Source: Jejuia pallidilutea (GTDB lineage Bacteria > Bacteroidota > Bacteroidia > Flavobacteriales > Flavobacteriaceae). From it: a stretch of 64,000 nucleotides of DNA. Shown piece after piece: positions 35,910 to 45,342 of the stretch. The notes beneath the pieces were generated by a model, which searched no databases, was not told the origin of the DNA, and saw nothing but the letters and a program-made list of their open reading frames with translations. Each line of letters starts with the position of its first letter. Position 1 is the stretch's first letter. Location: positions 62,001-126,000 of the forward strand of contig NZ_PVEO01000004.1 of NCBI RefSeq assembly GCF_002973595.1, read 5' to 3'. The translations under genes were made by a program, and so were the position numbers.

Positions 35910-35938
35910 GTACATAAAATTACCCTATTAAAATTACC
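35910..35938. promoter_or_regulatory. GTAC-type motif between PL28-like and beta-helix genes
   Basis: GTAC at 35910, then TTACCC 10 bp later (35920-35925), then a TTACC at 35934. The first two parts match the spacing seen at 41963, 47104 and 52328; the third part is shifted. It lies 36 bp before the beta-helix start and could serve the divergent lyase too. Candidate site for the hybrid two-component system. Confidence 0.5.
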
Positions 35939-35973
35939 TTTACACTAGTTGTAAATTGATAATTAGTTTATAA

Positions 35974-37641
35974 ATGAAATATTTAAAACCTCTTAACCCA
36001 TTCTTATTATTTTTAATGTTATGTTGTTGTTTCGCCAAAGGTTTTTCGCAAGAAATTCCTGAAATACTTCAAAACAAAACAATAAACGACAATAACTACC
36101 TGCCAGATTTTAGTTTTGCTGGTTATCATAATGGAGAGAAAGTGATTCCAGAATTAGTAGGAACCGTTGTATATGCTTCTGACTATGGGGTAATTGCCAA
36201 TGATGGTTTAGATGATTCTAAAGCATTAAAAAAAGCCATACAAGAAGCATCGAAAACTAAGGGCACAGTAACGCTACAATTGCCAAAAGGACGACTTATT
36301 TTAAGCGATATTCTATACCTAGAACGAAGTAATTTTATTTTACGAGGTGCAGGAGCTGGTGCTAATGGTACTGAGATATATTGCCCTAGGCCATTAATGT
36401 ACACAGAGGACCCCGAGGTTTTGCAGGAATTAAGAGAATACTTGGTGAAATTTGATAAGCGCCAACGCGAAGAGGAGAATAATATAGATTTGCCTTTTTC
36501 TCAATATGCTTGGTCTGGAGGTTTTATTTGGACAAAAGTACCAAACGTACGTGTAAAATCGTATTTGCCTAAATACGAAAAGCCTTATGATGTATTAGCC
36601 AAAGTACCCTCTGGAAAACGTGGCGAATTAAGTTTTAAGGTGTCTGATGTTACAAAACTAAATGTTGGAGATGTTGTAGAGTTACAAATGTTTAATAAAG
36701 ATGGTGAAAATGCCCAAATAATTGATGATTTATATAAAAAACAGGACTTAAAGATAGGGAGTCATCATTGGAATTTTCCAGATTTACCATTAGTTAAACA
36801 ACAAGTGGTTATCACTAAAATTTCTGGTAACAAGGTATTTATTAGTAGTCCTTTAATTATAGATATAGAACCAAGTTACCAAGCACAATTGGTAGTTTGG
36901 AAACATCTTGAAGAAGTAGGTATAGAGCATTTAAGCATTTCTTTTCCTAAATCGCCAAGAATTGCGCACCATGTAGAACAAGGCTATAACGCTATTTATT
37001 TAACACGAGTTTTTAATAGTTGGGTAAAAAATGTAGTGATACATAATGCCGATAGTGGTGTTTTAAGCGAGGAAATAGCTAATGTAACCATAAAGAATAT
37101 TACAACTACTGGAGAAAATATAGCACATTACACTGTTGCTATGTCTGGTACTTACAATGTTTTGGGTGAGGGTATAAAAGTATACAACAAAGCTGTACAT
37201 CCTTTAAGCTTTAATACTTTATCTACTAAAAGTGTGTATTTAGATTGTGAGATTTTCGTAGAGCCTATTTTAGATCAGCATTCTGGAGCCAACCATCAAA
37301 ATTTATTTGATAATATTAAAGTACATTTAGCACCAAATGCCGATGGTAGTTATCCGCTATTTGCGGGTGGTGGCGCAGGGTATTGGAAACCCTCGCACGG
37401 TGCTTACAGTACATTTTGGAACATTCAGGTTAATTTATTAACTGGGTTAGAATTAAAAGATCCTGTATTGTTAAATGGTATGAAAGATGGCCCATTTGCA
37501 CGAGTTGTTGGTGTTAATGGCAACCATAAATTTAAGGTTGAATACGAACCCATGGCGCATATTGAGTGTATTAATAAATCTTTACAAAACATACCATCTT
37601 TATACATGTATCAACTAAAGAAGAGAGCAAAAAATAATTGA
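35974..37641 (+). CDS. Secreted right-handed beta-helix protein, possible uncharacterised polysaccharide lyase
   Basis: A 555-aa secreted protein with a signal peptide ending near GFSQ26. Residues about 60-130 read VVYASDYGVIANDGLDDSKAL and then GTVTLQLPKGRLILSDILYLE, the entry of the pectate-lyase-3/GH28-like parallel beta-helix. The helix continues to about 520, with a charged insertion around 130-240. No family-specific catalytic residues are recognisable to me. It is flanked by a PL28-like lyase and the hybrid two-component sensor and carries a GTAC-type motif upstream. A polysaccharide lyase or epimerase role is plausible but unproven. Confidence 0.7.
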   Translation: MKYLKPLNPFLLFLMLCCCFAKGFSQEIPEILQNKTINDNNYLPDFSFAGYHNGEKVIPELVGTVVYASDYGVIANDGLDDSKALKKAIQEASKTKGTVTLQLPKGRLILSDILYLERSNFILRGAGAGANGTEIYCPRPLMYTEDPEVLQELREYLVKFDKRQREEENNIDLPFSQYAWSGGFIWTKVPNVRVKSYLPKYEKPYDVLAKVPSGKRGELSFKVSDVTKLNVGDVVELQMFNKDGENAQIIDDLYKKQDLKIGSHHWNFPDLPLVKQQVVITKISGNKVFISSPLIIDIEPSYQAQLVVWKHLEEVGIEHLSISFPKSPRIAHHVEQGYNAIYLTRVFNSWVKNVVIHNADSGVLSEEIANVTIKNITTTGENIAHYTVAMSGTYNVLGEGIKVYNKAVHPLSFNTLSTKSVYLDCEIFVEPILDQHSGANHQNLFDNIKVHLAPNADGSYPLFAGGGAGYWKPSHGAYSTFWNIQVNLLTGLELKDPVLLNGMKDGPFARVVGVNGNHKFKVEYEPMAHIECINKSLQNIPSLYMYQLKKRAKNN

Positions 37642-37705
37642 TTGTTTAGTTTTCTGTACAATCTTATTTATATTTACAAGACTGTCACAAATCACTGCAC
37701 GTTCA

Positions 37706-40700
37706 ATGTTAAAACACCTTGCCTTTCTTTTATTTTTTAGTATTAACTATGTATGCTATTGCCAAACGCAACCCTATCAGTTTTCTCATTTATCAACAGT
37801 TGATGGGCTTTCTCAAAGTGCAGTAATAGCAATTCATCAAGATAAACTGGGGCAAATTTGGATAGGTACCCGTGATGGTTTAAATAAATACGACGGTACA
37901 AAATTCACCATTTATAGAAATGAGGAAGGAAACCCTAATTCTATAAGCAATAACGATATTTTATCTATACATGAAGATCAAGATGGGTTTTTATGGATTG
38001 GTACTTATAACGGATTAAATAAATATAACCCAAGAACAGATACTTTTACAAGGTATTTCCACAACCAAGACAATACTTCTTTATCCAACAATACCATATG
38101 GATAGTAAAAACACTTTCTAACGGACAAGTTTGGGTTGGAACTTCAGAAGGACTTTCCGTTTATAACAAAACAACTAATACTTTTAGTAATTATTTAAAC
38201 ACCTCAAGTAGACCAATATCAAAGCGTGTTATGTCTATTTTAGAAACTAAAACAGGAGCTGTTTTTGTTGGTACAGGTAAAGGAATTTACAAAACCTCTA
38301 TAGGTTTACCTGTTTTAGAATTTAATTTTATTGAAGGTAGCGAAGCCTTTTATGTACAGGATTTAATAGCGGGGATGCACAATAATATATTAATTGCTAC
38401 CAGAAGTAAAAGTGTGCTTAATTATAGCATAGCAACAAACGCCTTTAGTGCATATTTAAAAGAAAATAACATAGATGAAAACAGTAAAAATGTTAGACAG
38501 CTACTTTTTGATGACAATGGCACTTTATGGGTAGGAACTTACAATGGGTTAAAAATTGTACATAAAAATAAAAAGATAGTTAACCTACAAGCCGATATAG
38601 ATAACAAAAATGGGTTGAGTAAAAACTCAATAAAATCTCTTTTTAAAGATAAGAAAGGCTCTGTTTGGATTGGTACTTACTATGGTGGAATTAATATTTG
38701 GGACGAAACCAATGTTAACTTTATAAATATTACCCAAAATCAAAAAGGTAAAGGACTGAATTACTCAGTTGTAAGTTCCATTGAAAATTATAAGGACATT
38801 ATATTTTTTGGAACCGAAGGTGGTGGTGTTAATGTTTGGAATAAACAAAACAATACTTACAATTACATTAACCAAAATAATTCGCAACTTACAGATAATA
38901 ATATAAAATCGTTAAAAATAGTAGACGGCAGTTTGCTGTGGATAGGAACTTTTGGTAATGGTTTAGCTGTATACAACGCAGAAACAAATAAGTTTGAAAC
39001 TCAAAAAATACTATCAAAAACACTTATAGATACCTTAAGTAATACAGGAGTATATGCTATTAAAAACGATAATTTCCATAATGTATGGATAGGTACTTTT
39101 GGTCAAGGATTATTTAAATTCAACATAAATTCTAAAAAGTACCAAAGGATTCATAGTGCGCATGGAAGCGGAAATAATTTGTCTAGTAATTTAGTGCGTG
39201 CAATTTGTATTGATTCAAATAATAATGTTTGGGTAGGTACAGAGAAAGGATTGAATAAAATTGAAGAAAACGGAGCAATATCAAGTTTTTTTTATGACGA
39301 AAAAGTGCAATATGGTGATGATATTCTCTGCATATACGAAGATGTTTTTAAAAATTTGTGGATAGGTACAAAATCTAAAGGATTGTACAAATACAATAAC
39401 TCAGGTTTTGAAGCTGTTAACTTGTCGGTTGGCGGTATTCGTATACCGTCGGTACATAGTATTTTAGAAGATAACAAAGGGCAATTATGGATAAGTACTA
39501 ATCAAGGCATCATAAAATATAATTCAGAAGCAAAAGAAATACAACTTTACAATCAAACAGACGGATTAATTAGTAACGAATTCAACGTTAATGCAAGTTT
39601 AAGGTTAAAAGACTCACAATTCTTTTTCGGTAGTCCCGAAGGTGTAACCTACATTAACGCAAGCAGTTTAAAGACCAATACCTACACGCCTCAGGTTATA
39701 TTAACCGAGCTGAATATTAAAGAAAACAACGACAAAAACAATAACAAAAAAAAGGTTTTAGAGCAAACCTTACCATTTACAGAGTCTATAAAACTATCGC
39801 ACAACCAAGGTAACTTTAGTATTTCGTTTTCAATACCCAATTTTATAAATTCTAGTAATAATAAGTACAAGTACAGGCTTAAAGGTTTAGAAAACGATTG
39901 GAATTTAACTACTACTAATACGGCTTCATATACCATCCAAAATCCTGGAGACTATACTTTTCAAGTAAAGGGAGCCAACAACGATAATGTTTGGAACAGC
40001 GAAATAACTCAATTAAATATTTACGTTGCTCCGGCACCTTGGCGTACTTGGTGGGCATTTACAATTTATGCACTGCTTATACTAGGGGCATTGTATTTTT
40101 TGCTAAATATTTTAAAATCTAAAACAAAACTAAAGCACGAATTAGAATTAGAGCATCTTGAAATAGAAAGAACCAAAGAAATTAATAAAACAAAGCTAGA
40201 ATTCTTCACAAATATTTCCCATGAATTTAGAACGCCTTTAGCTCTTATTTTAGGACCACTACAACAAATAATAGAAGACTACCGCGGCAGCAGTAAAATC
40301 TATAAAAAGCTACTGATTATAGAAAATAGTGCAAACCATTTATTAAAATTGATAAATAGGTTGATGGACTTTAGAAAATTTGAAAATAACCTATACAAAC
40401 TCGAAGCGGCAGAAGGTAATATTGTAAAGTTTTTAAAAGAAATTTATTTATCGTTTACAGAATATGCCGAAAATGGTGGCTATGATTTTAACTTTATTTG
40501 CGACGAAGACCAAATTTTAGTGTATTACGACAGGTATAAACTAGAGCGAGTGTTTTACAACTTAATTTCAAATGCCTTTAGGTATACCCCAAAAGGAGGA
40601 AAAATTAGTATGCGTGTAAAACAACATAAAAACAATATTACAATTAGTGTTGAAGATACTGGGGTTGGAATAGCCGAAGAATATCAAGACAAAATTTTCG

Positions 40701-41764
40701 AACGTTTTTTTGAGGTGGCTGTAAATAATAAGCCAGATAACAATTATAATAAAGGTACAGGAATAGGACTATCTATAGCCAAAAATATTATTGAGTTACA
40801 TAAAGGTGATATTAAGGTAACAAACAATACAAATAATCAAGGATCTGTTTTTACAGTTTCACTACCCTTGGGAAAAGCGCATTTAAACGATACAGAAATT
40901 TTAGACGATTTTAAGTTTAGCGACGACATAACTCAATATGTTGAGCAACTTGAAAACACAGAAATGAATATTGAAGATGATATTGATGATGTTGCCGAAG
41001 ACCATAAATCCAAGATTCTTTTAGTAGAAGACAATAAGCAATTAAGAAAGTTTATAAAGGGTTTACTAGAAAAAAACTATAATATTATTGAAGCTGAAAA
41101 CGGAAAGGTAGCTTTTAAAAAGGCAATAACAGAAACTCCAGATCTTGTTATTAGCGATGTAATAATGCCTGAGATGACTGGTACAGAACTCTGTTCGGCT
41201 TTAAAAGAAGAACTAAAAACAAGCCATATTCCCGTAATACTGCTTACCTCACGTTCTTCCTTAATTTATAAATTAGATGGGTTAGAAAAAGGAGCCGATG
41301 ATTACATAAGCAAACCATTTGATATTAAGGAGTTTGTGCTTCGCGTAAATAATGTACTGCAAACTAGAGAAACATTTAGAAAACGCTTCGCCGATAACGA
41401 TGCGCTTAAACCCGAAGATGTATTAGTATCATCCTTTGATGAAAAACTGTATAAAAAAGCGATAAAAATTGTTAAGGATAATATTGGTAACGAGCAATTC
41501 GATATTCCGTTTTTCTGCTCAGAACTAGGTGTAAGTAGAACCATGCTGTTCACTAAAATAAAGGCTTGGTCTACATTTACTCCAAACGAGTTTATTATGC
41601 ACTTTAGAATGAAACGTGCTGCCCAATTATTAGAGCAAGGAAAAATGAATATCTCACAAATTAGTTATAAGGTAGGGTTTAAAAACCCTAAATACTTCAG
41701 TAAATGTTTTCAAAAGCAATTTGGAAAAACCCCATCGCAGTACGCAGATAAGTTTTCAACTTAA
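37706..41764 (+). CDS. Hybrid two-component system sensor/regulator (HTCS)
   Basis: One-protein sensor that detects periplasmic oligosaccharide and activates a utilisation locus. The signal peptide ends near YCYCQ20. Residues about 25-660 hold many Reg_prop repeats (for example GQIWIGTRDGLNKYD) forming two beta-propellers, followed by a Y_Y_Y domain at about 690-765. A membrane helix lies at about 775-797. The histidine kinase has H839 in NISHEFRTPLALILGP, NLISNAFRYTPKGG and GTGIGLSIAKN. The receiver has D1151 in VISDVIMPEMTG, and the AraC-type DNA-binding domain is about 1240-1350 (ISYKVGFKNPKYFSKCFQKQFG). The 1352-aa length is normal. It precedes the second SusC/SusD pair. Confidence 0.95.
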   Translation: MLKHLAFLLFFSINYVCYCQTQPYQFSHLSTVDGLSQSAVIAIHQDKLGQIWIGTRDGLNKYDGTKFTIYRNEEGNPNSISNNDILSIHEDQDGFLWIGTYNGLNKYNPRTDTFTRYFHNQDNTSLSNNTIWIVKTLSNGQVWVGTSEGLSVYNKTTNTFSNYLNTSSRPISKRVMSILETKTGAVFVGTGKGIYKTSIGLPVLEFNFIEGSEAFYVQDLIAGMHNNILIATRSKSVLNYSIATNAFSAYLKENNIDENSKNVRQLLFDDNGTLWVGTYNGLKIVHKNKKIVNLQADIDNKNGLSKNSIKSLFKDKKGSVWIGTYYGGINIWDETNVNFINITQNQKGKGLNYSVVSSIENYKDIIFFGTEGGGVNVWNKQNNTYNYINQNNSQLTDNNIKSLKIVDGSLLWIGTFGNGLAVYNAETNKFETQKILSKTLIDTLSNTGVYAIKNDNFHNVWIGTFGQGLFKFNINSKKYQRIHSAHGSGNNLSSNLVRAICIDSNNNVWVGTEKGLNKIEENGAISSFFYDEKVQYGDDILCIYEDVFKNLWIGTKSKGLYKYNNSGFEAVNLSVGGIRIPSVHSILEDNKGQLWISTNQGIIKYNSEAKEIQLYNQTDGLISNEFNVNASLRLKDSQFFFGSPEGVTYINASSLKTNTYTPQVILTELNIKENNDKNNNKKKVLEQTLPFTESIKLSHNQGNFSISFSIPNFINSSNNKYKYRLKGLENDWNLTTTNTASYTIQNPGDYTFQVKGANNDNVWNSEITQLNIYVAPAPWRTWWAFTIYALLILGALYFLLNILKSKTKLKHELELEHLEIERTKEINKTKLEFFTNISHEFRTPLALILGPLQQIIEDYRGSSKIYKKLLIIENSANHLLKLINRLMDFRKFENNLYKLEAAEGNIVKFLKEIYLSFTEYAENGGYDFNFICDEDQILVYYDRYKLERVFYNLISNAFRYTPKGGKISMRVKQHKNNITISVEDTGVGIAEEYQDKIFERFFEVAVNNKPDNNYNKGTGIGLSIAKNIIELHKGDIKVTNNTNNQGSVFTVSLPLGKAHLNDTEILDDFKFSDDITQYVEQLENTEMNIEDDIDDVAEDHKSKILLVEDNKQLRKFIKGLLEKNYNIIEAENGKVAFKKAITETPDLVISDVIMPEMTGTELCSALKEELKTSHIPVILLTSRSSLIYKLDGLEKGADDYISKPFDIKEFVLRVNNVLQTRETFRKRFADNDALKPEDVLVSSFDEKLYKKAIKIVKDNIGNEQFDIPFFCSELGVSRTMLFTKIKAWSTFTPNEFIMHFRMKRAAQLLEQGKMNISQISYKVGFKNPKYFSKCFQKQFGKTPSQYADKFST

Positions 41765-41962
41765 AAGTATTAAATACAGATATACGTTTATAGGTTTCCC
41801 TCTTAAAGCAGATATTCCCTTAATACAGTAGATTAAAAATAGAATTTATGTTTTCACCAAAAAAACATAAATAAGGCTAGTTGAATTTTACTTTGGTTAC
41901 TGTTTTAGTGATTGATTAAATAAATAGTTCAATGTAGTTTGTGTGCTGTAAATCAGTTGTTT

Positions 41963-41987
41963 GTACTATTTTGTACCCTATTTGTAT
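41963..41987. promoter_or_regulatory. GTAC-type motif upstream of membrane peptide and second SusC
   Basis: GTACTATTTTGTACC (41963-41977) and a GTAT at 41984, with spacings of 10 and 11 bp. The first 15 bases are identical to those at 52328. Candidate HTCS-binding direct repeat. Confidence 0.62.
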
Positions 41988-42020
41988 TTCCACTACAACT
42001 AATACACGTACATTTATTCA

Positions 42021-42113
42021 ATGAAAAATACCAAACCGAAAATAAACTACCTTGAAATTGCTCTCATTGTAATTATTGTAGCTTTCAGTTTGATTATTAT
42101 TTATTTAAAATAA
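42021..42113 (+). CDS. Possible 30-aa single-pass membrane peptide
   Basis: ATG to TAA encodes 30 residues: a polar, basic start (MKNTKPKINYLE) and a single hydrophobic helix (IALIVIIVAFSLIIIYLK). It starts 34 bp after the GTAC-type motif, a spacing close to that for the beta-helix gene (36 bp). It lies between the HTCS and second SusC genes. A/T-rich DNA easily yields hydrophobic frames by chance, so support comes mainly from the amphipathic start, clean TM helix and placement. Function unknown. Confidence 0.4.
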   Translation: MKNTKPKINYLEIALIVIIVAFSLIIIYLK

Positions 42114-42201
42114 TTACTAAGTATACTCAATTTATAAATTGTATGATTTTGTTAAATTTTAATTTTTTTTTAAGAATATTAAAAAATATAATTTTATTAT
42201 G

Positions 42202-42209
42202 TATATTTG
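42202..42209 (+). promoter_or_regulatory. Promoter -7 box (TATATTTG) of second SusC
   Basis: TATATTTG fits TAnnTTTG, although no good -33 element is visible. It overlaps the first operator copy by two bases, the same arrangement as at 22759 and 52267. The SusC start is 87 bp downstream. Confidence 0.6.
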
Positions 42210-42243
42210 GTAAACCAATTTGGTAAACCAATTTGGTTTACCA
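42208..42243. promoter_or_regulatory. Triple TGGTNNACCA operator upstream of second SusC
   Basis: Three copies: TGGTAAACCA (42208-42217), TGGTAAACCA (42221-42230) and TGGTTTACCA (42234-42243), each 13 bp apart. It is the only array with three units, and it places the second SusC/SusD pair under the same probable uronate regulator as the alginate genes. Confidence 0.83.
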
Positions 42244-42295
42244 AAAATTATTTAACCATTAAAACTCAAACTAAGTATTAACTAAAATTAAACTA

Positions 42296-45200
42296 ATGAA
42301 AAAAACAAAACAGTTAAAAAAGGTACTATTCCTATTATTGGGTTTTTGTTTTGTGCTAAATGTTAGCGCTCAAGAAAGAACAATTTCAGGAACAGTAACA
42401 TCCCAATCGGATGGATTAACATTACCAGGAGTAAATGTTATTGTGAAAGGCACAAGCATCGGTGCATCAACCGATTTTGATGGTAATTACACCATTGATG
42501 TAAGTGGCAGTGGCGTGGTTCTAGTATTCAGTTACGTGGGTTACGCAACGCAAGAAGTTGTAGTTGGAGATTCCAACACAGTAAACGTAGCACTTACCGA
42601 AGACTTAGCAGCTTTAGATGAGGTTGTTGTAGTTGGATATGGTGCCAGAAAAAAGAGCGACATCACAGGAGCGGTATCTTCGGTTAAGTCTGAAGAATTA
42701 AACGCATTTCCACTGTTGAATGCAGAACAAGCATTGCAAGGTCGTGCAGCAGGTGTGGTTGTACAATCTAATAATGGTGGTGAACCAGGAGCTCCAATCA
42801 ACATCAAAATTAGAGGTAATACCTCCATTAATGCAAGTAGTGCACCTCTTATTGTTGTAGATGGTTTTGTGGGCGCAACGATGCCACAACCTAACGATAT
42901 TGAGTCTATGGAAGTTTTAAAAGACGCATCAGCAACCGCTATTTATGGTTCTAGAGGTTCTAATGGTGTGGTTTTAGTTACTACAAAAAAGGGTAGAAGT
43001 GGTAAAATGATTATAGAAATAAATTCTAATTATTCTATACAAAATACAGCCAGCGAATTAGATCTGTTAAACGCAGACGAGTTTGCAGCATACCAACAAA
43101 CAATAAATTCGGGTTATACCCAAGGACCTGCTAATACAGATTGGCAAGACTTACTGTATAGATCAGGTAGTACTCAAAACCATCAATTTTCTTTCTCTGG
43201 AGGAAGCGACAATATTAACTTCTATGCTTCTGCTACATATTTTAAACAAGAAGGTGTTATAATAAATTCTGAGTTTGAAAGAATTTCTTTTTTATCTAAC
43301 ATAGATGCACAAGTAACCGACAAATTGAAGTTGGGTATGAATGTTTTTGGAAGTAGGGGTAATAAAGATGGTGTACCTACTCAGTCAACAGGTGAAACTG
43401 CAAATGGTGGTGGCGATGATGTTATTTCATTAATGTTTAGATTTGCTCCAGATCAACCAATACAAAATGCAAATGGTGTAAACACCATTAACTCTGTAGG
43501 TGATAACGTAGATAATCCTTATGCTATTGCTACAGAAGGTATTAACGAAACAAGAACAGACAGATATAGAGCTAATTTATATGCTAATTATGACATTATA
43601 GAAGGACTCGCTTTTAAAACTACATTTGGTTACAGTACAGCAAATGGTAATGAGGGGGTTTTTAGACCATCAACATTAATCGTAACAGCTGGAGACGGTG
43701 TAGGCGGAAGAGCTACTATTGAAAATTTCAAGAGAACAAATATATTAAGTGAGAACTACTTAACGTATAACACGGAAATAGGTAAAGGAAGTTTAACGGC
43801 TCTAGCAGGATACTCATACCAAAAAACGTCTACAGATAGATTTTCTGCAGGTGCTCAAGGATTTACTTCAGATTCCTTTTCTTACCGTAATTTAGGGTCT
43901 GGTGCAGTGCAATTGATACCAACATCTTCTTTTTCAGAGGTAGAAATTCAATCTCAATTTGGTAGATTAAATTATGATTACGACGATAAGTACCTATTAA
44001 CAGCTACTGTAAGACGCGATGGTTCTTCTAATTTTGCTGAAAATGAAAAATATGCTATTTTCCCTTCTGGTGCTATAGGTTGGAAAATATCAAACGAAAA
44101 CTTTTTAAAAGACAACGATAAAATTTCTAACTTAAAGTTAAGAGCTAGTTATGGTGTAACTGGTAACCAAGCTATTCCAGCTTACGGTTCTCTAGCAAGT
44201 TTTGGTTCAGTGTTTACTCCTATAAATGGTGCACAAGTAATTAATGTAACGCCTAACCAAGTTGCTAACCCAGATTTAAAATGGGAATCGTCTTACCAAA
44301 CAAACATTGGTCTAGATTTAGGGTTGTATAATAATAGAGTATCACTTTCATTAGATTATTATAATATTGATACTAAAGACCTTATTATAGAGGATTCTAG
44401 TCAACCACAATATTTAGGTTTTCTTACTTCTGCTAGTTTAAGAAACGTAGGTGAGGTAAATAATAGAGGTTTTGAGATTAACTTAAATACAAGAAATATT
44501 ACAAACGAAAACTTCACTTGGACTACAGATTTTAACTGGTCTAGAAACAGAAATGAATTTGTTACCTTACTAAATGGTCAAGATATTTTCCAAGATGCGT
44601 CTCCAGGATATTTTAATATTCCTCGTACACACGTATTACGTGAAGGTGAAGCTGTAGGTGTATTCTGGGGATTTGATTATCAAGGCGTGTATCAAGGTGG
44701 TACATTGCCAGAGGGTACAGCGCTTTTACCAGGTGCTGGAGCAGGAGATCAATTATTCGCTGACTTAAATGATGATGGTGAGATTACAACGTCCGACCAA
44801 CAAATAATTGGAGATCCTAACCCAGACTTTACTTTTGGTTTTACAAATAACTTTACTTATAAGAACTTCGATTTAAATATTTTCTTCCAAGGTTCTCAAG
44901 GTGGAGACATTATGAACCTTACTAGTTTACAGTTGTTCAGTGGAGATTCTAATGCTACTAGAGATATATTAAACTCTTGGACACCAACAAATACAGATAC
45001 TAATATTCCACGTGCCGCAGTTAGACAAAAGACTATTTCTTCTAGATTCGTTGAAGATGGAAGTTATATTAGATTGAGAAACATAGCTTTAGGTTATAAC
45101 TTACCAGCGGATATCACAGAAAAACTTGGAATGGATAACGTTAGAATTTCTATTAGTGGGCAAAACTTGTTAACTTTTACAAATTATTCTGGTCTAGATC

Positions 45201-45319
45201 CAGAAGTTAATTTCTTAGGAAGTGGTGGTTCAGGAAACCAGAACACATTTAATGGATTTGATTTTGGAAACTATCCAAATATAGAATCTTTTAACTTTAG
45301 TGTTAATCTTAAATTTTAA
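42296..45319 (+). CDS. susC: SusC-like TonB-dependent receptor of the second locus
   Basis: Outer-membrane importer of the second uronan locus. The signal peptide ends near NVSAQ26. A carboxypeptidase-like extension follows (ISGTVTSQSDGLTLPGVNV, STDFDGNYTIDVSG, FSYVGYATQEV), then the plug (ALQGRAAGVVVQSN, IKIRGNTSINASSAPLIVVD, MEVLKDASATAIYGSRGSNG) and the barrel ending SFNFSVNLKF. The 1007-aa length is normal. It is clearly divergent from the alginate SusC. SusD starts 23 bp later. Two control motifs lie upstream. Confidence 0.95.
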   Translation: MKKTKQLKKVLFLLLGFCFVLNVSAQERTISGTVTSQSDGLTLPGVNVIVKGTSIGASTDFDGNYTIDVSGSGVVLVFSYVGYATQEVVVGDSNTVNVALTEDLAALDEVVVVGYGARKKSDITGAVSSVKSEELNAFPLLNAEQALQGRAAGVVVQSNNGGEPGAPINIKIRGNTSINASSAPLIVVDGFVGATMPQPNDIESMEVLKDASATAIYGSRGSNGVVLVTTKKGRSGKMIIEINSNYSIQNTASELDLLNADEFAAYQQTINSGYTQGPANTDWQDLLYRSGSTQNHQFSFSGGSDNINFYASATYFKQEGVIINSEFERISFLSNIDAQVTDKLKLGMNVFGSRGNKDGVPTQSTGETANGGGDDVISLMFRFAPDQPIQNANGVNTINSVGDNVDNPYAIATEGINETRTDRYRANLYANYDIIEGLAFKTTFGYSTANGNEGVFRPSTLIVTAGDGVGGRATIENFKRTNILSENYLTYNTEIGKGSLTALAGYSYQKTSTDRFSAGAQGFTSDSFSYRNLGSGAVQLIPTSSFSEVEIQSQFGRLNYDYDDKYLLTATVRRDGSSNFAENEKYAIFPSGAIGWKISNENFLKDNDKISNLKLRASYGVTGNQAIPAYGSLASFGSVFTPINGAQVINVTPNQVANPDLKWESSYQTNIGLDLGLYNNRVSLSLDYYNIDTKDLIIEDSSQPQYLGFLTSASLRNVGEVNNRGFEINLNTRNITNENFTWTTDFNWSRNRNEFVTLLNGQDIFQDASPGYFNIPRTHVLREGEAVGVFWGFDYQGVYQGGTLPEGTALLPGAGAGDQLFADLNDDGEITTSDQQIIGDPNPDFTFGFTNNFTYKNFDLNIFFQGSQGGDIMNLTSLQLFSGDSNATRDILNSWTPTNTDTNIPRAAVRQKTISSRFVEDGSYIRLRNIALGYNLPADITEKLGMDNVRISISGQNLLTFTNYSGLDPEVNFLGSGGSGNQNTFNGFDFGNYPNIESFNFSVNLKF

Positions 45320-45342
45320 TCATTAATAAAAAGACATATATA

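Larger units (their letters stand above)
41765..42295. other. 531-bp region: HTCS end, membrane peptide gene, two regulatory motifs, second SusC promoter
   Basis: Past the HTCS stop is an A/T hairpin at 41844-41872 (ATTTATGTTTT with AAAACATAAAT) lacking a U-run. Then come the GTAC-type motif at 41963-41987, a 30-codon open frame at 42021-42113, and a TATATTTG box with a triple operator at 42202-42243, 53 bp before SusC. Confidence 0.7.

Noticed and set aside
42208-42243. Short direct repeats that might suggest a CRISPR-like array
   Set aside because: Units are 10-bp palindromes separated by 3 bp, with no spacers of CRISPR size and no cas genes; an operator array explains them.
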